In this document: positions 32,805 through 42,126 of the stretch, piece after piece
Layout: each line of letters starts with the position of its first letter
Position numbering within the stretch: position 1 is the first letter of the stretch
From: Dictyobacter formicarum
Lineage (GTDB): Bacteria; Chloroflexota; Ktedonobacteria; Ktedonobacterales; Ktedonobacteraceae
Reading direction: 5' to 3'
DNA: 64,000 nucleotides
Assembly: GCF_016587435.1 (NCBI RefSeq)
Contig: NZ_BNJJ01000004.1
Coordinates: forward strand, 1 to 64,000
Program-made: the position numbers and the translations under genes
The notes under the pieces: model-generated
Seen by the model: the letters and a program-made list of their open reading frames with translations, nothing else
Told to the model about the DNA's origin: nothing
Database searches by the model: none

Positions 32805-33725
32805 TTATTTATGCTGACCTAGACTTTGTTCCAGGATATCTAGCTGGCTTATCATCCAGCTTTGATACGTTTTATTGTCTGGCATTGTTTCTGTTACAGC
32901 CATCGTTGGGATATTCTGTGCCTGGGCATCACTTTGTAGCCTGGCGGTGATGGTCGATTGGGTCTGTTTGTTATAGATAAGTACTTTGATCTGGCGCTTA
33001 TTGATCTGATTTTCAGCGGCAATCACGGTGTTGGCCGGAGGATCATTGTTTTCCGCTATGGCCTTCTGGAAGTCCGTGGGTGTCAATACCTTTAAGTTCA
33101 TCAGACCCGTTTGATAAAGGAAGATTGTCTCGGTCAAACCGACTGGTGTGCCGGCGTATCTGGCTTTAATGGCTGCTAGCTTTTGATCGATCTTCCCCGT
33201 TTCACTTTTGAAGCGTTGAAGATTGGTATCATAATCGCTTGCGTGACCGGCATCGATCGCTTTCAGATTATCGGCTATGGCGGTGGCAATGGTTCTGGCA
33301 TTAGCTGGACTGTACCAGACATGCTCGTTGTCGGGTAATTTTACCGTGGCCACGTCAAAACCTTTGATTACTCTGCGTGAATTATCTGGTGTGCTGGCGA
33401 TGAGCTTATCCATCCAGTTGTCATATCCACCACCGTTGGCAACGACCAGCCTGGCTTTGGCTACGGCTTTTACTTGATCGACATTGCTCTCATAAGTGTG
33501 TGGGTCCACATTGGGATCTGACAATATGCTTGTCACACTCACATGCTTGCCACCAATCTGACTGACGATGTCCCCATAGAAATTTTCGGCCGCCACCACT
33601 GGAATCGCACCGTTGCTTGCCTGGCTCACTTTATTGTTAGTAGCTGGATTGCTGCAGGCACTCAGCAAAAATAAAATCATCAGCGCCATGATCAGTCTTG
33701 CAGGCTTGCTACATTTGATTACCAT
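32805..33725 (-). CDS. Metal-binding lipoprotein of ABC transporter (ZnuA/MntC family)
   Basis: A 306-residue solute-binding protein of cluster A-I. The lipobox LLSAC puts the lipid-anchored Cys at residue 24. Likely metal ligands are His76 in DPHTYES, His135 in EHVWYSP, Glu199 in LTETIFLY and an acidic residue in TETMPD near the end. The usual third ligand His is replaced by Glu, and the His-rich loop common in ZnuA is absent, which leans towards manganese or a high-affinity generalist, but this is not decisive. ATG at 33725 is preceded by CAGGAGCA. First gene of the uptake cluster, with operator-like palindromes upstream. Confidence 0.88.
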   Translation of the reverse strand: MVIKCSKPARLIMALMILFLLSACSNPATNNKVSQASNGAIPVVAAENFYGDIVSQIGGKHVSVTSILSDPNVDPHTYESNVDQVKAVAKARLVVANGGGYDNWMDKLIASTPDNSRRVIKGFDVATVKLPDNEHVWYSPANARTIATAIADNLKAIDAGHASDYDTNLQRFKSETGKIDQKLAAIKARYAGTPVGLTETIFLYQTGLMNLKVLTPTDFQKAIAENNDPPANTVIAAENQINKRQIKVLIYNKQTQSTITARLQSDAQAQNIPTMAVTETMPDNKTYQSWMISQLDILEQSLGQHK

Positions 33726-33846
33726 AAAATAATTGCTCCTGAAATAGTTGTTGCTTGCCTGCCGTTCATTTAGATGAGCTAGCCACGATCAAGCAGCATC
33801 CCTAATTGGTTTAAAAAGTATCTGAGTATGTGCTAATTAGCAGTAC

Positions 33847-33871
33847 CGAGTATCATTATTAATGATACTCG
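33847..33871. promoter_or_regulatory. Zur/Fur-box-like palindrome
   Basis: CGAGTATCAT and ATGATACTCG around TATTA: perfect 10-base arms, 122 bases upstream of the lipoprotein start. Symmetry, AT-rich centre and length fit a Fur-family operator, matching the Fur-type gene at the end of the cluster. Confidence 0.55.
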
Positions 33872-33915
33872 ATCTCTATATGGATGAAGGATAACATAGT
33901 CGGGGATTTTTTGTC

Positions 33916-33934
33916 AATGAGATATATTCTCATT
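33916..33934. promoter_or_regulatory. Second palindrome of the metal-uptake control region
   Basis: AATGAGA and TCTCATT around TATAT: 7-base perfect arms with the same 19-base overall size as a Fur-family box. Confidence 0.45.
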
Positions 33935-34197
33935 AACGTTTCTTTTCTGATTACTTTCTTTTCCACCTCTACAAAACATCGTTGATCCACGCTTTATTCC
34001 TGTTTTGTTGCCATGATTATAATTAATACATAGTATCATTAATATCGTTTACTGACATTATTCATGTCGTGCCCTTTTATGAAGCCTTTGCTATTCGCGT
34101 TCGGTGCGCATTAGTCTGGTTGTAATGCATAACTGTGCATTGTTCGTGCAAGCTTCTGTCTGCAGGCATGATGAGTGTTCAAAAGAAAGGATCAGAT

Positions 34198-34587
34198 ATG
34201 TCGCTTAATGTACCTTCCGCACTTCTTGAGCAGGCTGAGGCTGGTAATGTGCGGACCAGCGATTTTCTTCAGTGCATCAAAGAATCACTTCCCTACGCCT
34301 GGGAATTGGTTGCCCAACTGGCTGTGCGTTTACAGCAGGGGAATGCTGCTTTTGTCGATAATCAGGTGCCACCTCCCAGTGAGCAAGCTCGTGGACAGCT
34401 TTTGCGTATGCTGGCCAGTGACTCTATGCGCAATGCTATTGAGCAACATTATGGCGTTAAGCTCGCGTTTCAGAACTGTCACCGCGTGGCTCTTTTTCCC
34501 ATAGATGCATTAGGATCGGAGTACTCTGAATTTATTACGCCGCGTAGCCAGATTCTTAATCAGAGCCCCGAATTGCGCGATTGTTAG
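34198..34587 (+). CDS. SCO5389-like conserved small protein
   Basis: A 129-residue soluble protein. Its sequence (MSLNVPSALLEQAEAG, SLPYAWELVAQLAVRLQ, DNQVPPPSEQARGQLLRML, LAFQNCHRVALFPID, and the end LNQSPELRDC) strongly resembles, from memory, the actinobacterial family named after Streptomyces SCO5389. That family has no established function. ATG at 34198 is preceded by AAAGAAAGGATC; the frame extends to 34135 but the extra residues are not family-like. It is divergent from the metal-uptake cluster. Confidence 0.7.
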   Translation: MSLNVPSALLEQAEAGNVRTSDFLQCIKESLPYAWELVAQLAVRLQQGNAAFVDNQVPPPSEQARGQLLRMLASDSMRNAIEQHYGVKLAFQNCHRVALFPIDALGSEYSEFITPRSQILNQSPELRDC

Positions 34588-34791
34588 TGATGATTGATTT
34601 TGATCGGGAGTCGAACAACTGTTGCTCGGCTCCTTATCTGGTCGCTGATTTGTCTTCTCGCTTTGATAGGAATACGTGTAATAAAAGAGAATTTAAGCTT
34701 TGTTGAACGTTGTTGTGCCTGCCATAGAGCCAGAACAGTATGTATCTATTTGTGAGCAGGTGACGCTATTGAGGCGGAAAGGACAATCTGT

Positions 34792-35196
34792 ATGTCTGAG
34801 GGAATATTGTTTGCAAGCACCAATCCAGGCTGCTATGCGCTTGGTTCGGCTATTGGTCCCGATGTTGTGAGTGGTCAGGCGCTGGAAATACTCCTGGGCG
34901 GACATTGGGTAGCTGGTCGTGTGAGACATAGTCGTAATCCTATTGCTGTTCCGGATCTGGGTACACAGCATGTGGGTACCTATAATACTGCCGCCGAAGT
35001 TGCAGATACGGTGACTGAGGCTTCTGAAGAGTCGTTCCCTGCCAGCGATGCACCGGCCTGGGCTGGCATTCTAGATCCATTTTCACGCGCGCAAAATGCG
35101 GTCAAAGCTAAAGCTGCTAATGGCCTCTTTTTTGTGTCAGATGAGGATGGCAGCGTGTGTGGTTTATGCGTAGGTATGAAGGTTCGTACAAAGTAG
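34792..35196 (+). CDS. DUF5348-like protein with internal ESFPASD motif
   Basis: A 134-residue protein. ALEILLGGHWVAGRV at about 29-43 and NGLFFVSDEDGSVCGLCVGMKVR at the end together look like a DUF5348-type beta domain, interrupted by a 50-residue insert. The insert carries EASEESFPASDAPAW, very close to a short motif (ESFPASDPPAW) that occurs in many otherwise unrelated small bacterial proteins. Function unknown. ATG at 34792 is preceded by AAAGGACA. Downstream inverted repeat at 35266-35314 separates it from murA. Confidence 0.6.
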   Translation: MSEGILFASTNPGCYALGSAIGPDVVSGQALEILLGGHWVAGRVRHSRNPIAVPDLGTQHVGTYNTAAEVADTVTEASEESFPASDAPAWAGILDPFSRAQNAVKAKAANGLFFVSDEDGSVCGLCVGMKVRTK

Positions 35197-35265
35197 GGGC
35201 GATACTTCAAGCATATGCACAACTTTGTGCTGTTATTTGTGTATGGATCGATGGACTGCCATGTA

Positions 35266-35314
35266 ATCAAAAAGTGACCTCTGAGCTTATATATATCAGA
35301 GATCGCTTTTTGAT
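35266..35314. terminator. Imperfect bidirectional terminator
   Basis: Nineteen-base arms (ATCAAAAAGTGACCTCTGA and a complement with two differences) around an 11-base loop, between the converging DUF5348-like and murA genes. Confidence 0.6.
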
Positions 35315-35321
35315 TGCAGTA

Positions 35322-36626
35322 TTAAAGGGAATCCTGGAGAACGGCTTCTTTTATGCGTTCTTCTTCGATTTGCAGCCCCAGACGTGTCAGGCGGCGAATA
35401 ATTGAGCTATAGCCGCGTTCGATCATCTGGGCGTTGTCGATGATGGTTTCTCCTTCAGCTACCGAGCCTGCGATGATCAGCGCGCTACCGGCACGCAAGT
35501 CGTGTGCCCACACGGTGGCTCCCGTAAATTGCGTGGGACCCGCTATGACGGCTGAGCCATCTTCGAGCTTGATTTTTGCACCCATATTGTTGAGATCGTT
35601 GGCGACGCCAAAGCGCTGGTCAAACAGCGTTTCACGGATGTATGAGGTACCTGAGGCCAGACAGGCCAGGGCCATCAGTGGCGATTGCAGGTCGGTTGGG
35701 TAGCCTGGAAACGGCCACGTGATCACGTTGACAGGACGTAGGGCACCACGGCGTTGTACGCGAATGACGGGTCCATCTTCCTGGAGCTCTACACCCATCT
35801 GCTCTAGTTTGGCGCGTACAACACCGAAGTGGCGCAGATTTGCACCAATCAGTGCTACATCACCCTGAGTGGCGGCCGCCATAATGGCCATTGTTCCGGC
35901 GTCGATGCGGTCAGGCATGATGGTATATTCAACGGCTGAAAGCTCTTTAACCCCTTCGATCTGGATGACGCCTGTGCCAACGCCAGAGATTTTTGCTCCC
36001 ATTAAGTTTAAGAAATTGGCGACATTGGCGATCTCAGGCTCCAGAGCGGCATTCTCGATGATAGTTGTTCCTTCAGCCAGACATGCCGCAGCCATCAGAT
36101 TTTCTGTTCCTGTGTGGCTGGGTGTATCTAAGTAAAGATAGGCACCTTTGGGTTTCTCCATATATACTGAAATGGCCTGTTCATCTTCTACCACTTCAGC
36201 TCCCAGGCGCACAAAACCACGATAATGGAAATCTAGGCTGCGCTTGCCCAGGTTACAGCCTCCCACCTTCTCAATGCTTACCTGGCCTGTGCGCATCATT
36301 ACAGGCGGTAAGAAGAGTACTGAGCCCCGGATCAGATTGGTCAGCTCTGGCGGTAAAGCGCTGGATGTGATGTTTGAGGCATCAATGACCATCACCTGCT
36401 CTTCTTCATGTAACTTTATTTTGGCGCCTAGCGCGCGAGCAATCTCGATGGCCACATAAACGTCGTTGATCAACGGAACATTATGCAAGATGGTCTGCCC
36501 TCTTTTGGCGAGCAGAGAGGCGGCAATAATTGGTAATGCGGCATTTTTGGCCCCTTGAATAATAACCGTTCCTTCAAGGCGTTGTCCGCCGCGCACGTGA
36601 TAGCGAACTGGTTGGCGTATCGACAT
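35322..36626 (-). CDS. murA: UDP-N-acetylglucosamine 1-carboxyvinyltransferase
   Basis: A 434-residue EPSP-synthase-fold enzyme catalysing the first committed step of peptidoglycan synthesis (enolpyruvyl transfer to UDP-GlcNAc). [15 protein letters not shown] (Lys27-Asn28) and the active-site [14 protein letters not shown] with Cys124 (equivalent to Cys115 of E. coli MurA) are present, so fosfomycin sensitivity would be expected. [21 protein letters not shown] and [11 protein letters not shown] are typical of the second half. ATG at 36626 is preceded by AAAGGGGATT; the open frame extends to 36677 without a site. It is shorter at the N-terminus of LR-S-V than some MurA but otherwise full length. 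Confidence 0.93.
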   Translation of the reverse strand: MSIRQPVRYHVRGGQRLEGTVIIQGAKNAALPIIAASLLAKRGQTILHNVPLINDVYVAIEIARALGAKIKLHEEEQVMVIDASNITSSALPPELTNLIRGSVLFLPPVMMRTGQVSIEKVGGCNLGKRSLDFHYRGFVRLGAEVVEDEQAISVYMEKPKGAYLYLDTPSHTGTENLMAAACLAEGTTIIENAALEPEIANVANFLNLMGAKISGVGTGVIQIEGVKELSAVEYTIMPDRIDAGTMAIMAAATQGDVALIGANLRHFGVVRAKLEQMGVELQEDGPVIRVQRRGALRPVNVITWPFPGYPTDLQSPLMALACLASGTSYIRETLFDQRFGVANDLNNMGAKIKLEDGSAVIAGPTQFTGATVWAHDLRAGSALIIAGSVAEGETIIDNAQMIERGYSSIIRRLTRLGLQIEEERIKEAVLQDSL

Positions 36627-37149
36627 AGAATTAGAATCCCCTTTAATGTATATGCATAATCTATGCGTATTTAGCATATCATATCGTTAGGAGTTAAATG
36701 AGAATCCCAGTATAAAGGCCTAGTAGTGGTCCCATCTGACGACAACCTTATGGGTAAACAAGTCGTAAATAAATAGAAAAAGATGATTTTCTCCGCTTTT
36801 AAAGATCGATCAGCAGAAAAAACGCCCTTTTTACAAGTCATTAGACAGAAAGTACTACATCGCCTTTAATAGAGAGTGACAGCCCTATACAGATATAGGT
36901 TTTTCAGGGGCTTCACCCCCTGAGACCCCCTGATGCCGCCTCATGCCAAAAGCGGGGATGCAAGGGGCGGCAAGCCCCTTGACTGGGGGCTCCGGGGGCT
37001 GCGCCCCCGGGCACTTCCTTCCCCCAGTGCTCCCGCAGGCAGCACTGAAATGTATACTATAATAGATCTGAATAACTTTTATTTTCTGGCAATTGGAAGC
37101 AGCATAAGAAGTGCAGGCTATTGGTCAAATGGATAAGGAGTTGATGAGT
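36627..37149. other. Intergenic region with GC-rich inverted repeats
   Basis: No gene seen. From 36907 to about 37040 the DNA is very rich in G and C runs that form nested stems, for example AGGGGCTTCACCCCCT at 36907-36922 and CCGGGGGC-TGC-GCCCCCGG near 36991-37009. The frame at 36933-37136 is a by-product of this. It may insulate murA from the DedA gene. Confidence 0.45.
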
Positions 37150-37830
37150 ATGTTGTTGGCATCCCTGATTTCGCTGCAGGCATTGCAAGACGCTTTACAT
37201 ATAATTGGATATCCCGCTATTGCATTGTTTATCATGATTGAGTGTATCGGCATTCCAATACCAGGTGAAACCATGCTATTGCTGGCCTCATTTTATGCTG
37301 CTACAGATGATAAGTTACAAATTCCAATCGTCATTGCTTGTGCGGCCTTTGGCGCGATTATGGGCGACAATATTGGCTATTATATCGGCCGTACCGGCGG
37401 CCGGGCCTTTGTTGGCCGCTTTGGTCGTTATTTGTTTATCAGGCTCGAACACCTGGACCATGCAGAGCGTTTTTTTCAGCGTCATGGCGCCAAGACGGTT
37501 TTCTTTGGACGTTTTATCTCCATTTTGCGTATCTTTTCGGCGTTTCTGGCTGGCGTGAATCGTATGGAATGGCGTACATTCATGTTTTATAATGGTCTGG
37601 GTGGTATTGTCTGGGCCACTTATGTCGGTTTGCTTGGTTATATTGCTGGACGTTATTTTCACGAGCATTTTGATCAGGTTGAAGCGGTGGCTAGAACTGT
37701 AGGCTGGGCAGGATTTGCTATTGTCGTTATCATTACTATCGGCGTCGTTATCTTCGTCAAAAAGCGTATTACACATAGCATTGCGACTCCCGAAACTGTC
37801 GATAAGCCTAAAGAACATTCGCTCCGCTAA
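37150..37830 (+). CDS. DedA-family membrane protein
   Basis: A 226-residue DedA/VTT-fold membrane protein. ECIGIPIPGETMLLLASFYA and GAIMGDNIGYYIGRTGGR are the two re-entrant-loop signatures, and RHGAKTVFFGRFISILRIFSAFLAG carries the conserved basic/Arg residues. The family includes UptA-type undecaprenyl-phosphate translocases and other lipid flippases, so a role in carrier-lipid recycling is plausible, not proven. ATG at 37150 is spaced nine bases from AAGGAG; ATG at 37144 is too close. Confidence 0.88.
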   Translation: MLLASLISLQALQDALHIIGYPAIALFIMIECIGIPIPGETMLLLASFYAATDDKLQIPIVIACAAFGAIMGDNIGYYIGRTGGRAFVGRFGRYLFIRLEHLDHAERFFQRHGAKTVFFGRFISILRIFSAFLAGVNRMEWRTFMFYNGLGGIVWATYVGLLGYIAGRYFHEHFDQVEAVARTVGWAGFAIVVIITIGVVIFVKKRITHSIATPETVDKPKEHSLR

Positions 37831-37944
37831 GTCCCCTATTTAAGTTGCAGACGCGTTATATACAAGGAGGATAGTTTATCTGGATTATGATATCGTCGTG
37901 TAAATAACTTATTTTAGCGTGGTTGTTGGATCAGGAGAGTAAGG

Positions 37945-38838
37945 ATGAAAGTGCGTATTTTCGCGGTTGTACTGGTATGTGTGGTTGTATTGGTGGCCGG
38001 CGCTCTGCTCGCTAGCCTTTTTTTCTTCAAACCTGGAGAGACTGCGTCACAGGCTTTGATTGCTCAGACTAAGCTCCCTCGTCCTGATCATGTGGTGATT
38101 GTTGTTGAAGAGAATCATAACTATTCTGATATTATCGGCTCTGCCGAGGCTCCTTATATTAATTCGTTGACTAGTAATGGCGCCGTTTTTACTAATTTCC
38201 ATGCTGAAACGCATCCAAGCCAGCCTAATTACCTGGCGCTTTACTCGGGTTCTACACAGGGTGTCACCAGTGATGCTTGCCCCAATACATTTTCTGGTCC
38301 AAATCTAGGTCAGTCGCTGCTTAACGCCCATCTCAGCTTTAAGGGCTATTCCGATAGTATGCCATCTGCAGCTTATACAGGATGCGCTGCTCCTGATTCC
38401 CTGGATGCCCTCTACGCACGTAAGCACAATCCCTGGGTAAATTTTACTAATGTTCCAGCGGGCAGTAATGTACCTTACACTCAATTTCCCACCGATTATA
38501 GCCAGCTTCCCACCGTTTCATTTGTGATTCCGAACCAGGTCCATGATATGCATTCCGCTTCGATCGCGGCAGGTGATACGTGGCTCAAAGATAATCTTGA
38601 TGGCTATGCTCGCTGGGCCAACACGCATAATAGCCTGCTGATTGTTACCTGGGATGAAGATGATGGCTCCGATGTCAATCAGGTTCTGACTCTTATGAGC
38701 GGCTCGATGGTCAAACCTGGTCGATATAATGAAAATGTTAACCACTATAATTTGCTTCGCACCCTGGAAGATATGTATAAGCTTCCCCCCATCAATCAAA
38801 GCGCTACCGTGCCATCGATCACGGATGTCTGGCGCTAA
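37945..38838 (+). CDS. Secreted or anchored phosphoesterase (acid phosphatase/phospholipase C-like)
   Basis: A 297-residue protein with an N-terminal hydrophobic segment (VVLVCVVVLVAGALLASLFFF, residues about 8-28) serving as signal peptide or anchor, followed by an alkaline-phosphatase-fold phosphoesterase domain (PF04185 type). Metal-site and active-site blocks: HVVIVVEENHNYSDIIG, HAETHPSQPNYLALYSGST (Ser/Thr nucleophile region), IPNQVHDMHS and VTWDEDDGSDVNQV. It probably hydrolyses phosphomonoesters or phospholipid head groups outside the cell. ATG at 37945 is preceded by AGGAGAG. Confidence 0.85.
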   Translation: MKVRIFAVVLVCVVVLVAGALLASLFFFKPGETASQALIAQTKLPRPDHVVIVVEENHNYSDIIGSAEAPYINSLTSNGAVFTNFHAETHPSQPNYLALYSGSTQGVTSDACPNTFSGPNLGQSLLNAHLSFKGYSDSMPSAAYTGCAAPDSLDALYARKHNPWVNFTNVPAGSNVPYTQFPTDYSQLPTVSFVIPNQVHDMHSASIAAGDTWLKDNLDGYARWANTHNSLLIVTWDEDDGSDVNQVLTLMSGSMVKPGRYNENVNHYNLLRTLEDMYKLPPINQSATVPSITDVWR

Positions 38839-38957
38839 TTTTTTCCCTCTATTTAATCTTTTTTCTCATTTCTTTATGAAATTTTGAGACAAGAAATCTC
38901 ACTTTTCAAGTAAAATAAAGGAAGGTGAGGCAATATATTAAAAATAAGGGGTAGGGT

Positions 38958-39893
38958 ATGAATAAGATTACATTTCTATCTGGGCCGGAAAAAACTCCTT
39001 TAGAATTGAAAAATACGGCTGATCCTATACGGGATACAGCCGTATTTTTCAGTATGGCGGTGAATGCTGCTCAGATTATTGAGCCGCTCATTGCTGTACT
39101 TTCGGCTTCAAATGAACACAAGGGTAATAAGATGGATGTAAACGTTGTCTCAAGTGTTGTGTCTGCATTGAGGGAGTTGAATGATGCATGCGCGGTTGAG
39201 CCGTTGATTGCGGCCATCGAGAGGAGGGATGAGCAGACGCGTGCCGTCATTGCTCTCTCCCTGGGTAGTTTTGGCGATACACGCGCGGTTGAGCCATTGC
39301 TAAATCTTCTGCATGATGGTGAGCCCTTAATTCGTCGCGCGGCTGCTTGCGCTCTGGGTGATCTGGGCGATCGGCGCGCCGTTTTGCCTTTAATTGCATT
39401 GCTTACCGATCCTGATTTCGAGACTCGCGGTAGCGCTATCAAAGCTCTAGGATTACTTGGCGATCGGCGAGCAATTGAGCCTCTGTGCTCGTTGTTGCAA
39501 CAAGATCAGATACCATGTCGACGTATATTTATTGTTGAGTCTCTGGATCGCCTGGGTGCTACGCAGGCGGTGGATTCGCTGATTGCGCTTTTGCAGGATC
39601 CACTTGAGGATGATGAGGTGCGGGCGCTCTCTATCGAAGCCCTGGGCCATTTAGGCGATAAGTGCGCCGTTCCATTTCTGCTTGCCGTCATAACAGACTC
39701 TGTAGCTGATGATGCCAATGAGATGCGCTGGCGCGCTGCCGTCGCTCTAGGACAACTTGGTGATCCTCGGGCTATCGACACACTCAGTAGATATCGTACA
39801 GATCCCGAACCAATTATGCGTATGGCGGTCATTGCTGCTTTGCGTCAGCTAGAAATTATCAAAGCCGTTGAAGCTGTGGCCGAGAACTTATAG
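38958..39893 (+). CDS. HEAT-repeat (PBS-lyase-like) scaffold protein
   Basis: A 311-residue protein made of HEAT-like repeats of about 31 residues, each of the type AVEPLIALL-D-D--VR--A--ALG-LGD-RA, from about residue 40 to the end. Such alpha-solenoids mediate protein binding and have no catalytic site. The ATG at 38958 has AAGGGG before it, but a strong hairpin at 39008-39050 lies within the first 31 codons. Translation could instead begin at the ATG at 39054 just after it (MAVNAAQIIEPLIAVL), where the repeat region starts. Partner unknown. Confidence 0.8.
   Translation: MNKITFLSGPEKTPLELKNTADPIRDTAVFFSMAVNAAQIIEPLIAVLSASNEHKGNKMDVNVVSSVVSALRELNDACAVEPLIAAIERRDEQTRAVIALSLGSFGDTRAVEPLLNLLHDGEPLIRRAAACALGDLGDRRAVLPLIALLTDPDFETRGSAIKALGLLGDRRAIEPLCSLLQQDQIPCRRIFIVESLDRLGATQAVDSLIALLQDPLEDDEVRALSIEALGHLGDKCAVPFLLAVITDSVADDANEMRWRAAVALGQLGDPRAIDTLSRYRTDPEPIMRMAVIAALRQLEIIKAVEAVAENL
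39008..39050 (+). terminator. Terminator-like hairpin within the start of the HEAT gene
   Basis: GAAAAATACGGCTG and its exact complement (14-base arms) around 15 bases, with the right arm ending in TTTTTC. It resembles an intrinsic terminator or attenuator placed inside the annotated 5' coding sequence. Confidence 0.5.
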
Positions 39894-40223
39894 ATCATTT
39901 ATATTTTTTGACTCCCTTCTATTTTGAAAATTTGAAAGCCAGGAAATAGAAGGGTTATTATGCCGGGACCCATTTCAAAATTGGTTACTATATAATGCAG
40001 CAAACCGTCTATGCATGTGAGCAGCTTAAAAAGGCTCTATAAACTTTCTATATAATACATGCACAATGTGCCATCTTTATTTCGTGTAAGAAGTGGAATT
40101 GGAAGATAGTTCTGAGGATATATACCATTGAGGAGCAATGGATGCTCCTTCTTCTGCATTGAATTGCTTGTACTTATCCCCTCTCTCCATCTCCTACTTG
40201 TTTGAAACGGCAAAAAGAGAGAT
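39894..40223. other. Intergenic region before the MFS gene
   Basis: Begins with the hairpin at 39914-39964; the rest is AT-rich with no gene seen. Confidence 0.4.
39914..39964 (+). terminator. Hairpin after the HEAT gene
   Basis: CCCTTCTATTT and AAATAGAAGGG, 11-base arms with a 29-base loop, 20 bases after the stop codon. Possible terminator; no long U-run follows. Confidence 0.5.
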
Positions 40224-41489
40224 ATGAAAAATACTACCCTATCCGCCTGGCGCCAGCCGTTTGTGCGCGATCGTTTTACTTTGCTTGCTTATGCCTTGCT
40301 GGCTAGCTTTGCGTATTTGCAGGTTTCACCTGGCCCGCTGGTCCCATTTTTGCATACGGAGATGCACCTCAACTATACCATTGATAGCCTGCACATGAGT
40401 GGTATGGCGCTTGGCATGATTGTGGCTGGCCTGCTGGCAGATCGTGTGGCTGGTCGCTGGGGGCGCCGACTGACGTTCTGGGGCGGCGCCTTTGGTCTGC
40501 TGGCCGGTGCCTTGCTGGTCTTGTTTAGCCATCATCCTGTAGTCAGTATTTTTAGTATGTTTGTGATTGGCTTGCTGGGTACCTTTTTGATGATAACGAT
40601 CCAGGCTTCTTTATCCGATCATCATGGAGAGCATCGGGCGACGGCGATTACTGAAGCCAATATGGTGGCCAGCCTGGGGGCTGGACTGGCTCCTATCTGC
40701 CTGGGTGGCATGGTGCTGATTGGGGCTGGCTGGCGCACTATGCTCTTTGTTCCAATGGTTATCGTGTTGCTACTGGCCCTCTTCTTTTTCAAGATTCCGG
40801 TGCCCGAAGCCCGATCGTTTGTACGTAGGCAAGAGGCCCGTGGACGTGTTAAGGTGCCAGGCGCTTTCTGGCTTTACTGGCTTGCTATGGTGATGGGAGT
40901 GGCCGCTGAGTGGAGCGTCTCTTTCTGGGGCTCTGGCTACTTAATCAACGTGGCCGGCATCGAGCGCACAAGCGCCGCGACGCTCATGAGCCTGTTTTTC
41001 CTGGCCGCCGTGATTGGTCGTTTTATTGGCAGTCGCCTGACACAGCGCATTGCCGTCGAAAAATTGCTCTTGCCCATGCTGATAGTGGCGATGCTGGGCT
41101 TTATCCTTTTCTGGCTCGGCCCATCAATTCCTCTGCATGTAATTGGATTGTTCGTGGCTGGTCTAGGCATCTGTAATCTCTTTCCGTTTACCTTCTCGGC
41201 TTCGGCCAATCGTATTCCACAGTACGCTGACCTGGCCAGTGCCCGTGCAGCATTTGGTGGTGGACTGGCTATGTTCTGTTCGCCCCTGGTGCTGGGACGC
41301 CTGGCGGACATTATGGGGCTGTGGCGCGCTTACAGCATTATTCTGGCCCTGTTCGTGCTGGTTGGCGTGTTTGTGGTGCTGGCTGCTCGTGCGACCGGTC
41401 AAATGAACTCACTGGCCATAGTATGCGAAGAGGTTTTAGAGGTAGAGGTGGCCGCAGATAATGCAGATCTGGTTATGGACCCTGCATAA
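40224..41489 (+). CDS. MFS transporter
   Basis: A 421-residue major facilitator with 12 predicted helices. The motif-A region between helices 2 and 3 reads GMIVAGLLADRVAGRWGRRLT, typical of the superfamily, and a central cytoplasmic loop (RRQEARGRVKV) splits the two halves. The C-terminal tail is acidic. Substrate cannot be deduced; an efflux or sugar/drug role are both open. ATG at 40224 follows AGAGAG. Confidence 0.88.
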   Translation: MKNTTLSAWRQPFVRDRFTLLAYALLASFAYLQVSPGPLVPFLHTEMHLNYTIDSLHMSGMALGMIVAGLLADRVAGRWGRRLTFWGGAFGLLAGALLVLFSHHPVVSIFSMFVIGLLGTFLMITIQASLSDHHGEHRATAITEANMVASLGAGLAPICLGGMVLIGAGWRTMLFVPMVIVLLLALFFFKIPVPEARSFVRRQEARGRVKVPGAFWLYWLAMVMGVAAEWSVSFWGSGYLINVAGIERTSAATLMSLFFLAAVIGRFIGSRLTQRIAVEKLLLPMLIVAMLGFILFWLGPSIPLHVIGLFVAGLGICNLFPFTFSASANRIPQYADLASARAAFGGGLAMFCSPLVLGRLADIMGLWRAYSIILALFVLVGVFVVLAARATGQMNSLAIVCEEVLEVEVAADNADLVMDPA

Positions 41490-41499
41490 CCAATATAAA

Positions 41500-41538
41500 T
41501 GACAGGTGACAGAATAATTTATACCTTGCCACCTGTCA
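41500..41538. terminator. Bidirectional hairpin between the MFS and GNAT genes
   Basis: TGACAGGTG and CACCTGTCA arms (9 bases) with an AT-rich 21-base loop in the short gap between the converging genes. Confidence 0.6.
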
Positions 41539-41541
41539 GCA

Positions 41542-42126
41542 CTATAAGCTACGCTTCATTTCTATAAATTCTCGCTCGCCATAGAGTTCGCTTCTCTGTA
41601 TATAGCTTCCTGTCTGCTTGAATCCCACCTTTTCATACACTCGAATGGCCCGCTGATTGAATGGCAATACAAAAAGACGAACCTGTTTCGGAGCAAAGCG
41701 CTCTTTGACAAACGCCAGTATGGCTGCCACGAATTCTGCCCCCAGACCCTTGCCGGTTAAATCTGGTCGCATTCCCAGGCCAATGGCAATCGTCTGGTCC
41801 TCGTCGTAAATGGCTGGTATGGCACTCGACCAGACCAGGGCGGAGGTGCCAAAGCTGGCAAAGCCAATCAATTGCCCTTGCTCATCCTTGATCGTATAGT
41901 GCGGACTGCGTGGGTCCAGCATTTCCACTAAATTATCATTTGAATTGGCGCTCAAGTTATAGATTGCATATGGTTCCTCATAGTGCCACCGAGTTATGAG
42001 ACGCACATCCTGTTCGGTCATTGGTGCGAACCTGAAAAGCTGCCATATCGATAATAGTTGTTGCAATTTCCACGTGCTAACTCCTTTAGCATTGAGGGTA
42101 TTTGTATGGCTTATGTATCTATTCAA
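41542..42126 (-). CDS. GNAT-family acetyltransferase (RimJ/RimL-like)
   Basis: A GNAT protein whose conserved part starts at PMTEQDVRLITRW. IGLGMRPDLTGKGLGAEF is the acetyl-CoA-binding loop and VLPFNQRAIRVYEKVGFKQTG the C-terminal strand-helix. The frame is open to 42126 (a TTG), giving up to 194 residues, but the true start is unclear: AAAGGAG inside the frame near 42083 points to a start around 42066 (TTG), and no ATG with a good site exists upstream of MTEQD. Acceptor unknown; could be a small molecule or protein N-terminus. Confidence 0.8.
   Translation of the reverse strand: MNRYISHTNTLNAKGVSTWKLQQLLSIWQLFRFAPMTEQDVRLITRWHYEEPYAIYNLSANSNDNLVEMLDPRSPHYTIKDEQGQLIGFASFGTSALVWSSAIPAIYDEDQTIAIGLGMRPDLTGKGLGAEFVAAILAFVKERFAPKQVRLFVLPFNQRAIRVYEKVGFKQTGSYIQRSELYGEREFIEMKRSL

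Larger units (their letters stand above)
33726..34197. other. Divergent control region of the metal-uptake cluster
   Basis: Between the metal-binding lipoprotein (minus) and the small conserved gene (plus). Contains the two palindromes annotated separately, plus a related half-site GTATCATTAATAT near 34031. No gene seen. Confidence 0.45.
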
